A stretch of 64,000 nt of DNA from Haliotis asinina (GCF_037392515.1 NC_090285.1:1801501-1865500); one strand, 5' to 3'. Counted from the first letter of the stretch, positions 11,211-26,200 are shown. A program made the numbers and translations. The notes: generated by a model from the letters alone, not told the origin.

Positions 11211-14200
11211 CATCCGGGACATTCAGAATTTGCTGACAAGTTGGGAATGTTATTTACTATCATCCGGGACATTCAATATTTGCTGACAAGTTGGGAATGT
11301 TATTTACTATCATCCGGGACATTCAATATTTGCTGACAAGTTGGCAATGTTATTTACTATCATCCGGGACATTCAATATTTGCTGACAAGTTGGGAATGT
11401 TATTTACTATCATCCGGGACATTCAGTATTTGCTGACAAGTTGGGAATGTTATTTACTATCATCCTGGACATTCAGTATTTGCTGACAAGTTGGGAATGT
11501 TTTTTACTATCATCCGGGACATTCAGTATTTGCTGACAAGTTGGGAATGTTATTTACTATCATCCTGGACATTCAGTATTTGCTGACAAGTTGGGAATGT
11601 TATTTACTATCATCCTGGACATTCAGTATTTGCTGACAAGTTGGGAATGTTATTTACTATCATCCTGGACATTCAGTATTTGCTGACAAGTTGGGAATGT
11701 TATTTACTATCATCCGGGACATTCAATATTTGCTGACAAGTTGGGAATGTTATTTTCTATGATCCGGGACATTCAGTATTTGCTGACAAGTTGGGAATGT
11801 TATTTACTATCATCCTGGTCATTCAGTATTTGCTGACAAGTTGGGAATGTTATTTACTATCATCCTGGACATTCAGTATTTGCTGACAAGTTGGGAATGT
11901 TATTTACTATCATCCTGGACATTCAGTATTTGCTGACAAGTTGGGAATGTTATTTACTATCATCCTGGACATTCAGTATTTGCTGACAAGTTGGGAATGT
12001 TATTTACTATCATCCGGGACATTCAGTATTTGCTGACAAGTTGGGAATGTTATTTACTATCATCCGGGACATTCAGTATTTGCTGACAAGTTGGGAATGT
12101 TATTTACTATCATCCTGGACATTCAGTATTTGCTGACAAGTTGGGAATGTTTTTTACTATCATCCGGGACATTCAGTATTTGCTGACAAGTTGGGAATGT
12201 TATTTACTATCATCCTGGACATTCAGTATTTGCTGACAAGTTGGAAATGTTATTTACTATCATCCGGGACATTCAGTATTTGCTGACAAGTTGGGAATGT
12301 TATTTACTATCATCCTGGACATTCAATATTTGCTGACAAGTTGGGAATGTTATGTACTATCATCCTGGACATTCAGTATTTGCTGACAAGTTGGGAATGT
12401 TATTTACTATCTTCCTGGACATTCAGTATTTGCTGACAAGTTGGGAATGTTATTTACTATCATCCGGGACATTCAGTATTTGCTGACAAGTTGGGAATGT
12501 TATTTACTATCATCCTGGACATTCAATATTTGCTGACAAGTTGGGAATGTTATTTACTATCATCCGGGACATTCAGTATTTGCTGACAAGTTGGGAATGT
12601 TATTTACTATCATCCTGGACATTCAGTATTTGCTGACAAGTTGGGAATGTTATTTACTATCATCCTGGACATTCAGTATTTGCTGACAAGTTGGGAATGT
12701 TATTTACTATCATCCGGGACATTCAGTATTTGCTGACAAGTTGGGAATGTTATTTACTATCATCCGGGACATTCAGTATTTGCTGACAAGTTGGGAATGT
12801 TTTTTACTATCATCCGGGACATTCAGTATTTGCTGACAAGTTGGGAATGTTATTTACTATCATCCTGGACATTCAGTATTTGCTGACAAGTTGGGAATGT
12901 TATTTACTATCATCCGGGACATTCAGTATTTGCTGACAAGTTGGGAATGTTATTTACTATCATCCGGGACATTCAGTATTTGCTGACAAGTTGGGAATGT
13001 TATTTACTATCATCCTGGACATTCAGTATTTGCTGACAAGTTGGGAATGTTATTTACTATCATCCGGGACATTCAGTATTTGCTGACAAGTTGGGAATGT
13101 TATTTACTATCATCCTGGACATTCAGTATTTGCTGACAAGTTGGGAATGTTATTTACTATCATCCGGGACATTCAGTATTTGCTGACAAGTTGGGAATGT
13201 TATTTACTATCATCCGGGACATTCAGTATTTGCTGACAAGTTGGGAATGTTATTTACTATCATCCTGGACATTCAGTATTTGCTGACAAGTTGGGAATGT
13301 TATTTACTATCATCCTGGACATTCAGTATTTGCTGACAAGTTGGGAATGTTTTTTACTATCATCCGGGACATTCAGTATTTGCTGACAAGTTGGGAATGT
13401 TATTTACTATCATCCTGGACATTCAGTATTTGCTGACAAGTTGGGAATGTTATTTACTATCATCCGGGACATTCAGTATTTGCTGACAAGTTGGGAATGT
13501 TATTTACTATCATCCGGGACATTCAGTATTTGCTGACAAGTTGGGAATGTTATTTACTATCATCCTGGACATTCAGTATTTGCTGACAAGTTGGGAATGT
13601 TATTTACTATCATCCGGGACATTCAGTATTTGCTGACAAGTTGGGAATGTTATTTACTATCATCCGGGACATTCAATATTTGCTGACAAGTTGGGAATGT
13701 TTTTTACTATCATCCTGGACATTCAGTATTTGCTGACAAGTTGGGAATGTTTTTTACTATCATCCGGGACATTCAGTATTTGCTGACAAGTTGGGAATGT
13801 TATTTACTATCATCCTGGACATTCAGTATTTGCTGACAAGTTGGGAATGTTTTTTACTATCATCCGGGACATTCAGTATTTGCTGACAAGTTGGGAATGT
13901 TTTTTACTATCATCCTGGACATTCAGTATTTGCTGACAAGTTGGGAATGTTATTTACTATCATCCGGGACATTCAGTATTTGCTGACAAGTTGGGAATGT
14001 TATTTACTATCATCCGGGACATTCAGTATTTGCTGACAAGTTGGGAATGTTATTTACTATCATCCGGGACATTCAATATTTGCTGACAAGTTGGGAATGT
14101 TATTTACTATCATCCGGGACATTCAATATTTGCTGACAAGTTGGGAATGTTATTTACTATCATCCTGGACATTCAGTATTTGCTGACAAGTTGGGAATGT

Positions 14201-17164
14201 TATTTACTATCATCCTGGACATTCAGTATTTGCTGACAAGTTGGGAATGTTATTTACTATCATCCGGGACATTCAGTATTTGCTGACAAGTTGGGAATGT
14301 TATTTACTATCATCCTGGACATTCAGTATTTGCTGACAAGTTGGGAATGTTATTTACTATCATCCGGGACATTCAGTATTTGCTGACAAGTTGGGAATGT
14401 TATTTACTATCATCCTGGACATTCAGTATTTGCTGACAAGTTGGGAATGTTTTTTACTATCATCCTGGACATTCAATATTTGCTGACAAGTTGGGAATGT
14501 TATTTACTATCATCCTGGACATTCAGTATTTGCTGACAAGTTGGGAATGTTATTTACTATCATCCGGGACATTCAGTATTTGCTGACAAGTTGGGAATGT
14601 TATTTACTATCATCCTGGACATTCAGTATTTGCTGACAAGTTGGGAATGTTATTTACTATCATCCTGGACATTCAATATTTGCTGACAAGTTGGGAATGT
14701 TATTTACTATCATCCGGGACATTCAGTATTTGCTGACAAGTTGGGAATGTTATTTACTATCATCCTGGACATTCAGTATTTGCTGACAAGTTGGGAATGT
14801 TTTTTACTATCATCCTGGACATTCAGTATTTGCTGACAAGTTGGGAATGTTATTTACTATCATCCTGGACATTCAGTATTTGCTGACAAGTTGGGAATGT
14901 TATTTACTATCATCCTGGACATTCAGTATTTGCTGACAAGTTGGGAATGTTATTTACTATCATCCTGGACATTCAGTATTTGCTGACAAGTTGGGAATGT
15001 TATTTACTATCATCCTGGACATTCAGTATTTGCTGACAAGTTGGGAATGTTATTTACTATCATCCTGGACATTCAGTATTTGCTGACAAGTTGGGAATGT
15101 TATTTACTATCATCCTGGACATTCAGTATTTGCTGACAAGTTGGGAATGTTATTTACTATCATCCTGGACATTCAGTATTTGCTGACAAGTTGGGAATGT
15201 TATTTACTATCATCCTGGACATTCAGTATTTGCTGACAAGTTGGGAATGTTATTTACTATCATCCTGGACATTCAGTATTTGCTGACAAGTTGGGAATGT
15301 TATTTACTATCATCCTGGACATTCAGTATTTGCTGACAAGTTGGGAATGTTATTTACTATCATCCGGGACATTCAATATTTGCTGACAAGTTGGGAATGT
15401 TATTTACTATCATCCGGGACATTCAATATTTGCTGACAAGTTGGGAATGTTATTTACTATCATCCTGGACATTCAATATTTGCTGACAAGTTGGGAATGT
15501 TATTTACTATCATCCGGGACATTCAGTATTTGCTGACAAGTTGGGAATGTTATTTACTATCATCCGGGACATTCAGTATTTGCTGACAAGTTGGGAATGT
15601 TATTTACTATCATCCTGGACATTCAGTATTTGCTGACAAGTTGGGAATGTTATTTACTATCATCCTGGACATTCAGTATTTGCTGACAAGTTGGGAATGT
15701 TATTTACTATCATCCTTGACATTCAGTATTTGCTGACAAGTTGGGAATGTTTTTTACTATGATCCGGGACATTCAGTATTTGCTGACAAGTTGGGAATGT
15801 TATTTACTATCATCCTGGACATTCAGTATTTGCTGACAAGTTGGGAATGTTTTTTACTATCATCCGGGACATTCAGTATTTGCTGACAAGTTGGGAATGT
15901 TTTTTACTATCATCCGGGACATTCAGTATTTGCTGACAAGTTGGGAATGTTATTTACTATCATCCTGGACATTCAGTATTTGCTGACAAGTTGGGAATGT
16001 TTTTTACTATCATCCGGGACATTCAGTATTTGCTGACAAGTTGGGAATGTTATTTACTATCATCCTGGACATTCAGTATTTGCTGACAAGTTGGGAATGT
16101 TATTTACTATCATCCGGGACATTCAGTATTTGCTGACAAGTTGGGAATGTTATTTACTATCATCCTGGACATTCAGTATTTGCTGACAAGTTGGGAATGT
16201 TATTTACTATCATCCTGGACATTCAGTATTTGCTGACAAGTTGGGAATGTTATTTACTATCATCCGGGACATTCAGTATTTGCTGACAAGTTGGGAATGT
16301 TTTTTACTATCATCCGGGACATTCAGTATTTGCTGACAAGTTGGGAATGTTATTTACTATCATCCTGGACATTCAGTATTTGCTGACAAGTTGGGAATGT
16401 TATTTACTATCATCCGGGACATTCAGTATTTGCTGACAAGTTGGGAATGTTATTTACTATCATCCTGGACATTCAGTATTTGCTGACAAGTTGGGAATGT
16501 TATTTACTATCATCCTGGACATTCAGTATTTGCTGACAAGTTGGGAATGTTATTTACTATCATCCGGGACATTCAGTATTTGCTGACAAGTTGGGAATGT
16601 TATTTACTATCATCCTGGACATTCAGTATTTGCTGACAAGTTGGGAATGTTATTTACTATCATCCTGGACATTCAGTATTTGCTGACAAGTTGGGAATGT
16701 TATTTACTATCATCCTGGACATTCAGTATTTGCTGACAAGTTGGGAATGTTATTTACTATCATCCTGGACATTCAGTATTTGCTGACAAGTTGGGAATGT
16801 TATTTACTATCATCCTGGACATTCAGTATTTGCTGACAAGTTGGGAATGTTATTTACTATCATCCGGGACATTCAATATTTGCTGACAAGTTGGGAATGT
16901 TATTTACTATCATCCTGGACATTCAGTATTTGCTGACAAGTTGGGAATGTTATTTACTATCATCCGGGACATTCAATATTTGCTGACAAGTTGGGAATGT
17001 TATTTACTATCATCCTGGACATTCAGTATTTGCTGACAAGTTGGGAATGTTATTTACTATCATCCTGGACATTCAGTATTTGCTGACAAGTTGGGAATGT
17101 TATTTACTATCATCCGGGACATTCAGTATTTGCTGACAAGTTGGGAATGTTATTTACTATCATC
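11211..17164. repeat. Large satellite block: 119 copies of a 50-bp unit
   Basis: The unit catccgggacattcagtatt plus 30 further bases repeats head to tail from 11,211 to 17,160, with a 4-base stub after. 5,950 bp divided by 50 is exactly 119, and the phase never shifts, so no insertion or deletion survived anywhere. Variation sits mainly at three two-state sites: unit base 6 (G or T), base 16 (A or G) and base 42 (A or T). Rare private changes occur elsewhere (for example ttggcaatgt near 11,345). The block is non-coding: stops occur in all frames. Confidence 0.97.
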
Positions 17165-17940
17165 ATTCCTGTAGAAGTCAATCAAGAAATTGAAGGAAAT
17201 GGTGAACATTGTATCAAAACAATGTCTTAAAATTCTGAACATTGTTGTCAGTCAGAAAATGTGGTGTGTCGCTGCAGTGTAAGTAAAACAAAGACGTAAA
17301 CAACATAACGTGTTGGGTTAATTGAAGCATTCACAAGAAAATGCCACCCAACACTCTTACTGAAAATAGACTATGTTCATGACTGAGCTCCAGCTGCCAA
17401 CTATCTGGTATGAATCTTTTTAGATATACTGCATTTTCCTTTAAGTTGTATCTGCCGTAGAAATGACCGGTTGTTGTGACTCGTGTTGTAATATATCTCT
17501 AACTGACAACACAAATCCGACAGCAGGTCCACCGCATTTTATTGTGAGCTATATAACCACAAGCAAATACTGTCCCTTTCCAAATCCTACCAAACATTCT
17601 TTGATATTTGCCTTCTTTGATAATTTCTTTGGAAGGAGCACTCTCTGCTTCCCTCTTCGGGTAAAAAAATATGGTGAAACAGCAATAGCCACATTTTACC
17701 TAACTTTAAAGTCATTAATTAGATATTTACTGCACGTTGTTCCATGCAGAAACAGTGGCAGAATTCTGTTAACAACATAAACAAGATATATAATGAATGA
17801 GAGTAACAAACCATACAACAATACAAATATATATAATAATGGAATTGTATATCGATAATCTATTGATCTTCTAGATTTGTTTAAAATTTGTATGTATGGT
17901 AGCAGATTATTTTTATACTATTTGGCTCATTATTTCTAAA
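17165..17940. other. Gene-free stretch, nothing recognised
   Basis: An open frame at 17,463-17,780 (plus, 105 codons) has no recognisable domain and sits in A+T-rich DNA. The lower end may include the 3' tail of the neighbouring LINE. Confidence 0.4.
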
Positions 17941-17944
17941 CAGG

Positions 17945-19028
17945 AAGTTATATGTTTCAGTGGTTATTAGTCTTTCAAAGTTTTCAATTTGGAGGGAAAG
18001 GTAATAACAAGTGTCCTACATCTGAGTATGTAGTACAAGACATGAAATAGTGTCCTTCATCCTCAAGGAAGAAGTACTGATCACAGAGACAGTCCTACAA
18101 AGGTGTTGGTGATCTTGCTCTCCTACTCAGTTCAACATGTAGTCTGTGATCACCCAGTCGTAGCTTTGTGAAGTGGTTACAGTTATAGTTTTACCTTGCT
18201 CAGAGCTCTAGGTATGGTTTAAACTTCTGGTTTAAGTTTTGTGTGTGTTTTAAGTTTGTTCATTGAATATAATGTATTTGATGAATCAGTTAGTGAATGC
18301 TTTAACATGTCTTTACATTTAGAAGGGAGTTTACTATTTCAAAAGTTTGCTTTATTTATTGACTTCATGAACCCAGCCTATATTGTGCTCACAAAGACTG
18401 ATATTTGCTTCCAAATAGTTCTGCACGACAGACCCAGTTATGTTTTCTTGCCTGCTCCTAGAAATGATTTGCAAAACTGAAGCACTGTTTTTTTTCTGGG
18501 AGCAATGTGTCAGTATTTGTAAACATTGTAAAATCTACATCCATACTTCACATTTGTATAACATTATTGGTTCTAAGAGGTTTTTAACAGTCGCTAGTTT
18601 TACTGAAACATCATAATGAAAGACGAATGTTTTTAGCCAATGATAAGGACCTGTTACTTTCTCAGCGAGCGCAGGTAAACAACTTTGAACTTTCCATTTT
18701 CATGAAGTTATACTCCAAGACATGTGTCTCTGTCAACTGAATCTATTGTTTCTCCTTTTGCAGGCCATTTACAGATTTTGTTGCATTTATTTTTTTTCTG
18801 AAGATAACTGCTTTGGATTTATCATGGTTAATTTGTAGATTATTCATAGTGCAGTATCATGATAGATTGCTCAGTAACATCTGCAAGGATGAATCTGATG
18901 ATAACATGAGATCATCAGCAAATAATAAATAACATACTTGAAAATGTTCCTGTTATAGTATTTCTGGCTGCAGATATTTACGTATGTCATTTATAAATAT
19001 GTTAAAGAGTCTTGATGATATATTGGAG
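17945..19028 (-). mobile_element. LINE (non-LTR retrotransposon) fragment: RT C-terminal half and tail
   Basis: On the minus strand, conceptual translation from about 19,028 downward gives LINE reverse transcriptase text: SRLFNIFINDIRKYL, then the catalytic box YLLFADDLMLSSDS (FADD) at about 18,890-18,930, then NNLQINHDKSKAVIF. Further on come EPIMLYKCEVW (family YGCEIW-like) and a C-terminal cysteine/acid segment. In-frame stops occur (for example after PEIL and after SNLS), and the reading shifts frame before the C-terminal part, so it is dead. It lacks the endonuclease and the first part of RT, as usual for 5'-truncated LINEs. The clade is not assigned. Confidence 0.8.
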
Positions 19029-19582
19029 TTAAAATAGAAAAAAATAAAACAATAACAGTAGATTAACTCATATCACATATTTGTTGTTGGCAGATATTTC
19101 TCAACACAAGTCCTTCTGCAAGTCGCTAATATTTTATTTAACATCTGTTTAACCATGAGCTTAGTGCACAGCTCCCATTTCTAACCATTTCCACCTTGTG
19201 CTCATTAACCTTACTCTATCTAAGTCTTATAGTCTGACTGTCTTTCTAAAATGGTTATATGGCAATACCACATGGAACCTTTTCCACAACCACAAGCTTG
19301 CAGTGCAGTGTTTGTCAGGATCAGTTCCAGAATGCAGAATTTCAAGAGCATGTATAAATCGTGCACCCATCTCCAGGCCAATGGCCACTCGCCTGACCAG
19401 TGCATGTTTGGCATGCCTGTTGCCCTTAATATGCTTGATGTTTAGTTAAAACATTTTGCAGCTAGTCTGGATTGTAATATCTTTTTACTGCTTTAGTTTC
19501 TACAGGTCAGCTGGTCTGTAAACTGGTCTGTATGAACCAAAAATATGTATTATTAACATCCACTGAATTGAGCATGTACCTG
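19029..19582. other. Gene-free stretch, nothing recognised
   Basis: Overlapping small open frames on both strands at 19,198-19,449 have no recognisable product. Confidence 0.4.
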
Positions 19583-19842
19583 ATTGGTTTACCAGCTGCC
19601 TCACCAAGAAGGACTGGTTTACCAGCTGCCTCACCAAGAAAGACTGGTTTACCAGCTGCCTCACCAAGAAGGACTGGTTTACCAGCTGCCTCACCAAGAA
19701 GGACTGGTTTACCAGCTGCCTTACCAAGAATGATTGGTTTACCAGCTGCTTTACCAAGAATGATTGGTTTACCAGCTGCCTTACGCAGAATGATTGATTT
19801 ACAAGCTGCCTTACGCAGAATGATTGATTTACAAGCTGCCTA
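19583..19842. repeat. 30-bp minisatellite, about 9 copies
   Basis: The unit tggtttaccagctgcctcac plus 10 bases repeats every 30 bp. The first units are nearly identical; the last three or four drift (tacgcagaatgattgattta), so the array is more homogeneous at its left end. Because 30 is a multiple of 3, both strands carry a 10-residue open repeat; no gene is implied. Confidence 0.93.
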
Positions 19843-22800
19843 TTCTCACTTAGACTAATCTCATTATTTCAACAGCAACTTAATGTTACATTAACTGATT
19901 GTTTTACCAGCTGATTTAGTTACAAGACTGATTGTGTCACCAGCTGCCTAGTGCTATTTACAGTGTTTCTTCAGCAGCCTAAAGTTACATTAACTGATTG
20001 ATTTACAATCTGCTTAAAGTTACCTACACTGATTTAAGTAATGGTTGCTTGTTACATAACTATTGAGCTGTCTACTGAATTACTTTGCATGCTACAATCA
20101 GTAACTATAAGATGTACATGTATGTTCGTGTATCCATGTTTGTTAAAATTCTTGAATTGTATAAATGTCTTACATATATAGTATAATGTATTACATAACA
20201 TTGGTTTGGCCAACGATTACCATGTTCATAAAATATTCAGATAATTCATCTTGTTTTTCTTGGCAGCAAAGATGTATTGCTGTACCATATTCAAAGGTTC
20301 TCAGGTCCCGAGACTCCTTTTCATCATGAATATCTGGAAGCAATTTGATGGAACTACGGTAATCCTGGAAAAACATATCCATGAGGAATTTAATCCAGAA
20401 AGGAAACATTTTAAATTGCCTTTCAGCCCTTTGGCGCTGATCCATGTTTGGTCCCTGTAGCCTTTGATGATATGCTGCCTATGATAGATTCATGCTGATG
20501 ATCACTGGATGGTCTGGTCCAAACATATATAGGCCATGAGACTTGGTGACCAATATAAAGTGTTTTGTTGTACGCGATGTCGCTCACAAAAGCAATCACG
20601 CAAGGGTCTTAGAGAAAGGGTGTTTCATGGAAACCAAGATTCATGTGTAGTGATGATGTTAGAGAGAAAACATACTTATCATTTTAAGATTAAAAAAGAA
20701 CACAATAAGAAATTTAATAAAATTGAAAGACGTGTCAAGGTATTTGCTGTTTTCGGTTTGAGATGGAGAACTGGTTACACTGGACCAAGGCAGTTTGTTA
20801 AAATCAAATACTGCGAACAGCTAGGAAATAAACAGGATTAAATACAAACCACAGCCATTCCTGGCTGGAAAACTGAAGTGAGCACAATACAGGAAAACAT
20901 GAAAACAGTCTCCCTACAATCAACATCCTGTGACATGAGCCACCAGTCTGGAAGAAGGGTCTTGGTTCTGTCCCGTAAATCTGCCTCAGGAATGTGAGAC
21001 AATACAGGACCACAGAAAATTGACTAACAAAATGATCGATTTTCAGGCTAGTGGACAAAATAATGAGACTAAAACTCTGCATATTCAACAATATTTATAA
21101 TGCTCAACGTCTTCAAATACAAAAACTTGTACTGCAACAAAAAATAAAAACCTTTTTCTAGAACATTTAGGCAAACATTATAATATGTAAGCTTACTGAT
21201 GCAGCACCTTGGACACATATAAAACATAGAAAACATAGTGAAGGCACTTGTGCAGGTGTAATGAGATAGAAAAATCAAGAACATAGATGATTAAGATTAT
21301 ACCCCACTGCTGAACACAAGGACACTTACCTGATAATAGAAGTGGAGGTGTTTTGGTGGGAGAAAGACATCAAATATTGATTATCAACAATTTTACATTA
21401 AAACATACCTCCATCTTCTTTGTAAATTATTGCACTAACATATTGTAAAAAGGGTAAAGCAAACATTGTATACCTGGTATGTCACGGGTGTGGGACATCT
21501 AAAATGTACATTCAATTCATCACTGCCTATGAAAACTATTACATGTATCTGGGGTTTGGCGGGGCAACGTAAAATGTGAGCAATAAATGACACTGTACAT
21601 CCACCCATAACCAACACACAAGTAGCGTGTAAAGTACCCACTGGCCTGCCAGCCCTTGCCTAATAAATATCCAGTTGGGCCTGTAGACTGACTGGCTAGT
21701 GAATTTTCATGGGGTCATTTCACAAATATAACACTCTATCCAACTTGTTAAGTTATAAGACACTATTAAATCATGCAAGATATATTATGGCCTGGTTAAA
21801 ATGCTCATCATATCGGCAGCGTGATGCTGAAACCCATGTCATAGCGACAATATCTTATCATCTGTTTTTGTAATCTTTTGCTTGACTTCTACATTCACAT
21901 TTCAGGCTAGTGAAATATTTCATGGGCTAGTAGCTTTCAGGCATTGCCTGTCTGACTGGCTATAAAACTATTTCACACACTGCACTCGAGTGAAAAGTTG
22001 TTTGACTGACCAAGCACCTGCTGCATATTAATTTAAAACATGAATACAAGGCCACCAATGAAAGTCTGCATTAAAGCATGTAAAAATCTTTGACATAACA
22101 ATAATGTGACAAAAAAATAAACTATCACCACAGCCTGACAAGTACAGTAGATGCAGACGTTCACACACTGACGCCCTCGCTGTTGAGAAATGCAACAAAC
22201 ACATATAGTTACAATCCTCCATTTCAAAGCACTATTGGTCGATTATCCTGGTTAAATATATATAAGGATTACAACATATATAAAAATTTGGTTGACACTG
22301 GCTTTTAATAGAGAAGCATTTTGTACCTGAACCCATTGTAGACATGGAAATGTGAGGTACCATCTAACAACAAATTTCTTGTGTACATTTCAGTGAGTAC
22401 AACCTTCCTCTCCGCAGGACAGGGAATGGAACACAGGGTTACAGAGGCGCCGGTAAACAGTACTTAAACCAATCTCTTTTTCAAGAACATGAATCATTAG
22501 TTTGCATCTTCCCATTTCATGAAAATCATAAAGACACACTGTTTATAAATATTCTAGATGATGTTTTTGGTTAAGAAGTAATATAAAACACTTGCATTCA
22601 CATGAGATTCACAGCCCTTAGTATATCTTCATGTAGACATGAATAAATGTATAGGAAAAGTTTGGACATAGGACAACTGCCTTTAGTCAGGCTCACAGTC
22701 CCTGGACCACATTATTGTTCCTTCTCCCTAGCCCTCTCTGCAATGCTAAAGCTCTAAATGACTAGTCTAGATTTCCTCTGGAACTCCTTTTCAGTTTAAA

Positions 22801-23211
22801 TGGGTTTGTTTTTAACTATGAAAATGATGTATATTCAGAGAGTAAGCATTGGTGTATCTTGCTGTATATATGAAGAAATGTGGTCCTTAGTGACAACTGG
22901 CATTATGCTGGTTCAAAATGGCAAACCTCAAATATTTCTTTCCACTTGACAATCTCAGATGGTGGATGGAAGCATGGTATCTTTCAGTTAAAACTCATAC
23001 TGATATTTCATGTTAATATCTGACATGAAAGAAATTCTGACCATCTCATTGGTGCCCTGCTGTTGTTGGCAGCCCTGAAACACAAGATGCGTATCAGCTG
23101 GATAAGAAAGCATATGAAACAGGTAAAGGTTTCAGATCGTTGTATTTAACAGTAAACTAGATGTACGTCCTGTCTTGATGCTGTTTAGATGTACTTACAT
23201 TGGTTCTTGAG
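19843..23211. other. Long stretch without a supported gene
   Basis: A+T-rich. Open frames at 20,191-20,460 (both strands) and 20,536-20,841 (plus, basic, Cys-containing) were examined and match nothing I know. A ~50-bp segment near 22,730-22,785 (ctgcaatgctaa through tttcctctgg) recurs loosely at 61,740-61,790, so it is probably an interspersed repeat. The 3' UTR of the downstream minus-strand gene should lie just left of 23,212, but I could not fix its poly(A) site. Confidence 0.4.
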
Positions 23212-26200
23212 TTAGGCAGCACCAAACTTCACCATAGCCATAACCACTGCAACTAGACTTGATACTGTCAACTGATGATACCCTGAAGAGATGGAGCAAT
23301 AACGTTATTTAGAATGGCTACACATAAGTGGTTGACATCAGATACATCCCGACCAGAGAATAACAACACATCATATACCTTTCACACTTGACCCCAATCC
23401 AATATCCCCATCAGAGGCAATAGGGCAATAGCCACAGCTTAACGTTAGCCATAACCTAATGGTTAGCCACAACGTTAGCCATAGCCTAATGGCTAGCCAC
23501 AACGTCAGCCATAGCCTAATGGTCACAGCTCATGCTGAAGACCCAGGCTCATAATTCTGGTGTCCCCCTCTCTGCGATATTGCAAGAACACTGTGGCGTA
23601 AAACTAACACTAACCTCACTCACACATCTTAGCCCCATCCCTCGCCCAAACAGATATAAGAAATCAGTTAAGTTAGAAAAAGTGCTTCTGACATCACTCC
23701 CTGGGTATCAGGGTGCCATTGGACAAAGCAATCTTAGTGCTATAGTGACTCTAACTCCTATACCATACATTGACTTAGAGGAGTGTTAGTGTTGAGGTTC
23801 TTTTGTACAATAGCACCCTGGTATATAGACGCACAACAGTTGAATTGGAAAAAGTACTTTTCCCATCAGGTCCTGGGTATCAGGATTCCGTTGTACAGAG
23901 CGATCTTAGCGCTAAGGTGACCATAACTCCCAGACCTTAACATCGACTTAAGGTAATGTTAGTGCTGAGTTTTTTCTACAATGGCACCCTGATATATAGA
24001 CTCTTTACAGTCGATTCAGAAAAGGTACTTTGAGCATCACTTCCTAGGCACCGGCACACATGGGATGCTATACACAGAAGCACACATGGGTTTTTACACA
24101 TGGCAGGACACATAGGGTGATATATATAGCGGCACATGTGTTACGAGACTGACCTGGCAAACATGTCGACATACCTGAGTAGGTCGGTGCGACCTTGTTG
24201 GCTGGGTCAGGGGCAGGTGTACTTGGCTCTGGCGCTCCATTGCATGCCACTGTCACAGCTGATTTACCTACAATTGTTTTGACACTATAAATACACAGTA
24301 TTTTACTTGTTATGATTGATAGTGCTGAAGCGATGAAGTCACCTGTACAATAGCCAACATAGCAACAGCTGCGTCCCTTCATATACTGCACTGTTTGTTC
24401 ACAAGGTAGTGTCTTAGCCACAAATCGCAATACATAATGCCTTAGTATTCAAGAAACACCAGTAGGACAGACTTCAATACACTCATTGACATGGGCTACT
24501 CTGAAACTCTGTGAAACAAGCCTTTTACCTTTAACTCTCATCCACAAATAGTTGTTATCTTTGCCCTCCTTCCCTCCAGCATTATACACCAGCCGGACAT
24601 GCTTGACGTCCTTCAACTCTCTTTCTGTGAACGGCAGAACACCGGAGAAGATATGTCCTGTGACAGTGTTAACCTCTCCATCAGTGGGATATATAGTGGA
24701 GCCTGCAGTCATAGTATACTTCATGGTGTCATTGGAGCGGGGAAGGATCATGGCTTCCAAGATCTGTAGTCTCATTTCAGAACCCCGGATGTCACAGGTA
24801 CAGGTCTTATTTGGGTATGGAGAATCGACCTTCATTGGGTAGTTGGGAGACTTTAGATACACGTAATTGTCAGCAGCAGCTGCAAGACCAGCTTCATCAC
24901 AAATGTCAACTGGTGTCTCTGGAATACATGAGAGTGTGAGTGTGTGAGTGAGTGTGAGAAAGAGAGTGATGGTGAGTAAGTGTGTCAGTGAGGGATGATT
25001 TTAAGTCACATCGGCAATATTTCAGCCAAATTGTGACTAAATCAGACTATAGCAATGTGGAATAAAGCAATATTGACTACTGTCAACTGATAAAAGCCCA
25101 TTAAAAGAGAACTTTGCATTTTGATTTTTATCCCCCACAACACGTTTTGTGGCAGGTATTAAAATGCACTCCATCTGTACGTCCATGCACATTTGTCTTT
25201 TAAAGAGCAGAACTTAAAAACTGTTCACTATTTCTTCACCAAATTTGCCACATTTTCATTCTTTTCCAGAGCAGAACTGTAAAACCTTCCAATATTTCTT
25301 CACCAACATGGCACATAGATTGGTCTGGTGGTGTACTGGTGCCTTTTGGTAGTTTTGAAGTTCTGAGAAGAATATTTTTAACGTTTACATGGCAACAAGT
25401 TCAACATTGACAGAATTTGGTGGGTGTGCTCTTTTCCTGAGGAGAACTTTAAAACCGTTCACTATTTCTCAACCAAACTCAACAGATAGATAGATCCGGT
25501 GGTGTACTGGTGCCTTTTGGTAGTTTTGGAATTCTGAATAAAATATTTTCAATACTCTCCTTCCACTTTGCCGAAACATTTGACATCATCATAACTAGTA
25601 GACATATTCATGAAGAGTATTTTGCCATTGTGGGGGATATTGATGACTTTGTCTTCTTGTTTGACCTGTTGACATTTGACCAACTACATTTCATGGTTCC
25701 AAATCATTGACCTACACACAGTTTACTATGTAAAAATTCAATACCTCAGAGTCTGACTAACAGATGTACATCCATTCATCCTGCCTTGACACAATGTAAA
25801 GGTAATAAAGGCATTACAATGGTGGAGAAACACTTCATTCTACATCACAATGAAAATACATATACGTTGTTTACTGAATACATATACATTGTTTACTGAA
25901 TACATATACGTTGTTTACTGAATATGTATACGTTGTTTACTGAATACGTATACGCTGTTTACTGAATACATATACGTTGTTTTCTGAATACATATACGTT
26001 GTTTACCGAATACATATACGTTGTTTACTGAATATGTATACGTTGTTTACTGAATACATCCATGCTGTGATTTCCAGGAAGATGTACAGTGGAAGCTGTC
26101 TAATTCGGACCCGACTGGGACCGACTTTTGTGTCCGAAATACGAAGAGTTCAAATTGGACTGGTGAGAGTGAAGAGTTAGCTCCCTTGACCAGGAGATAT

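Noticed and set aside
11211-17164. CRISPR-like array
   Set aside because: Units are identical and directly adjacent with no unique spacers, and the surrounding genome is animal. It is satellite DNA.
19500-19858. Open frames on both strands with 10-residue repeats
   Set aside because: Explained by a 30-bp minisatellite that happens to lack stops in these frames.
20191-20841. Open frames that look mildly protein-like (84 codons minus, 101 codons plus)
   Set aside because: No recognisable domain, start context or partner exons.
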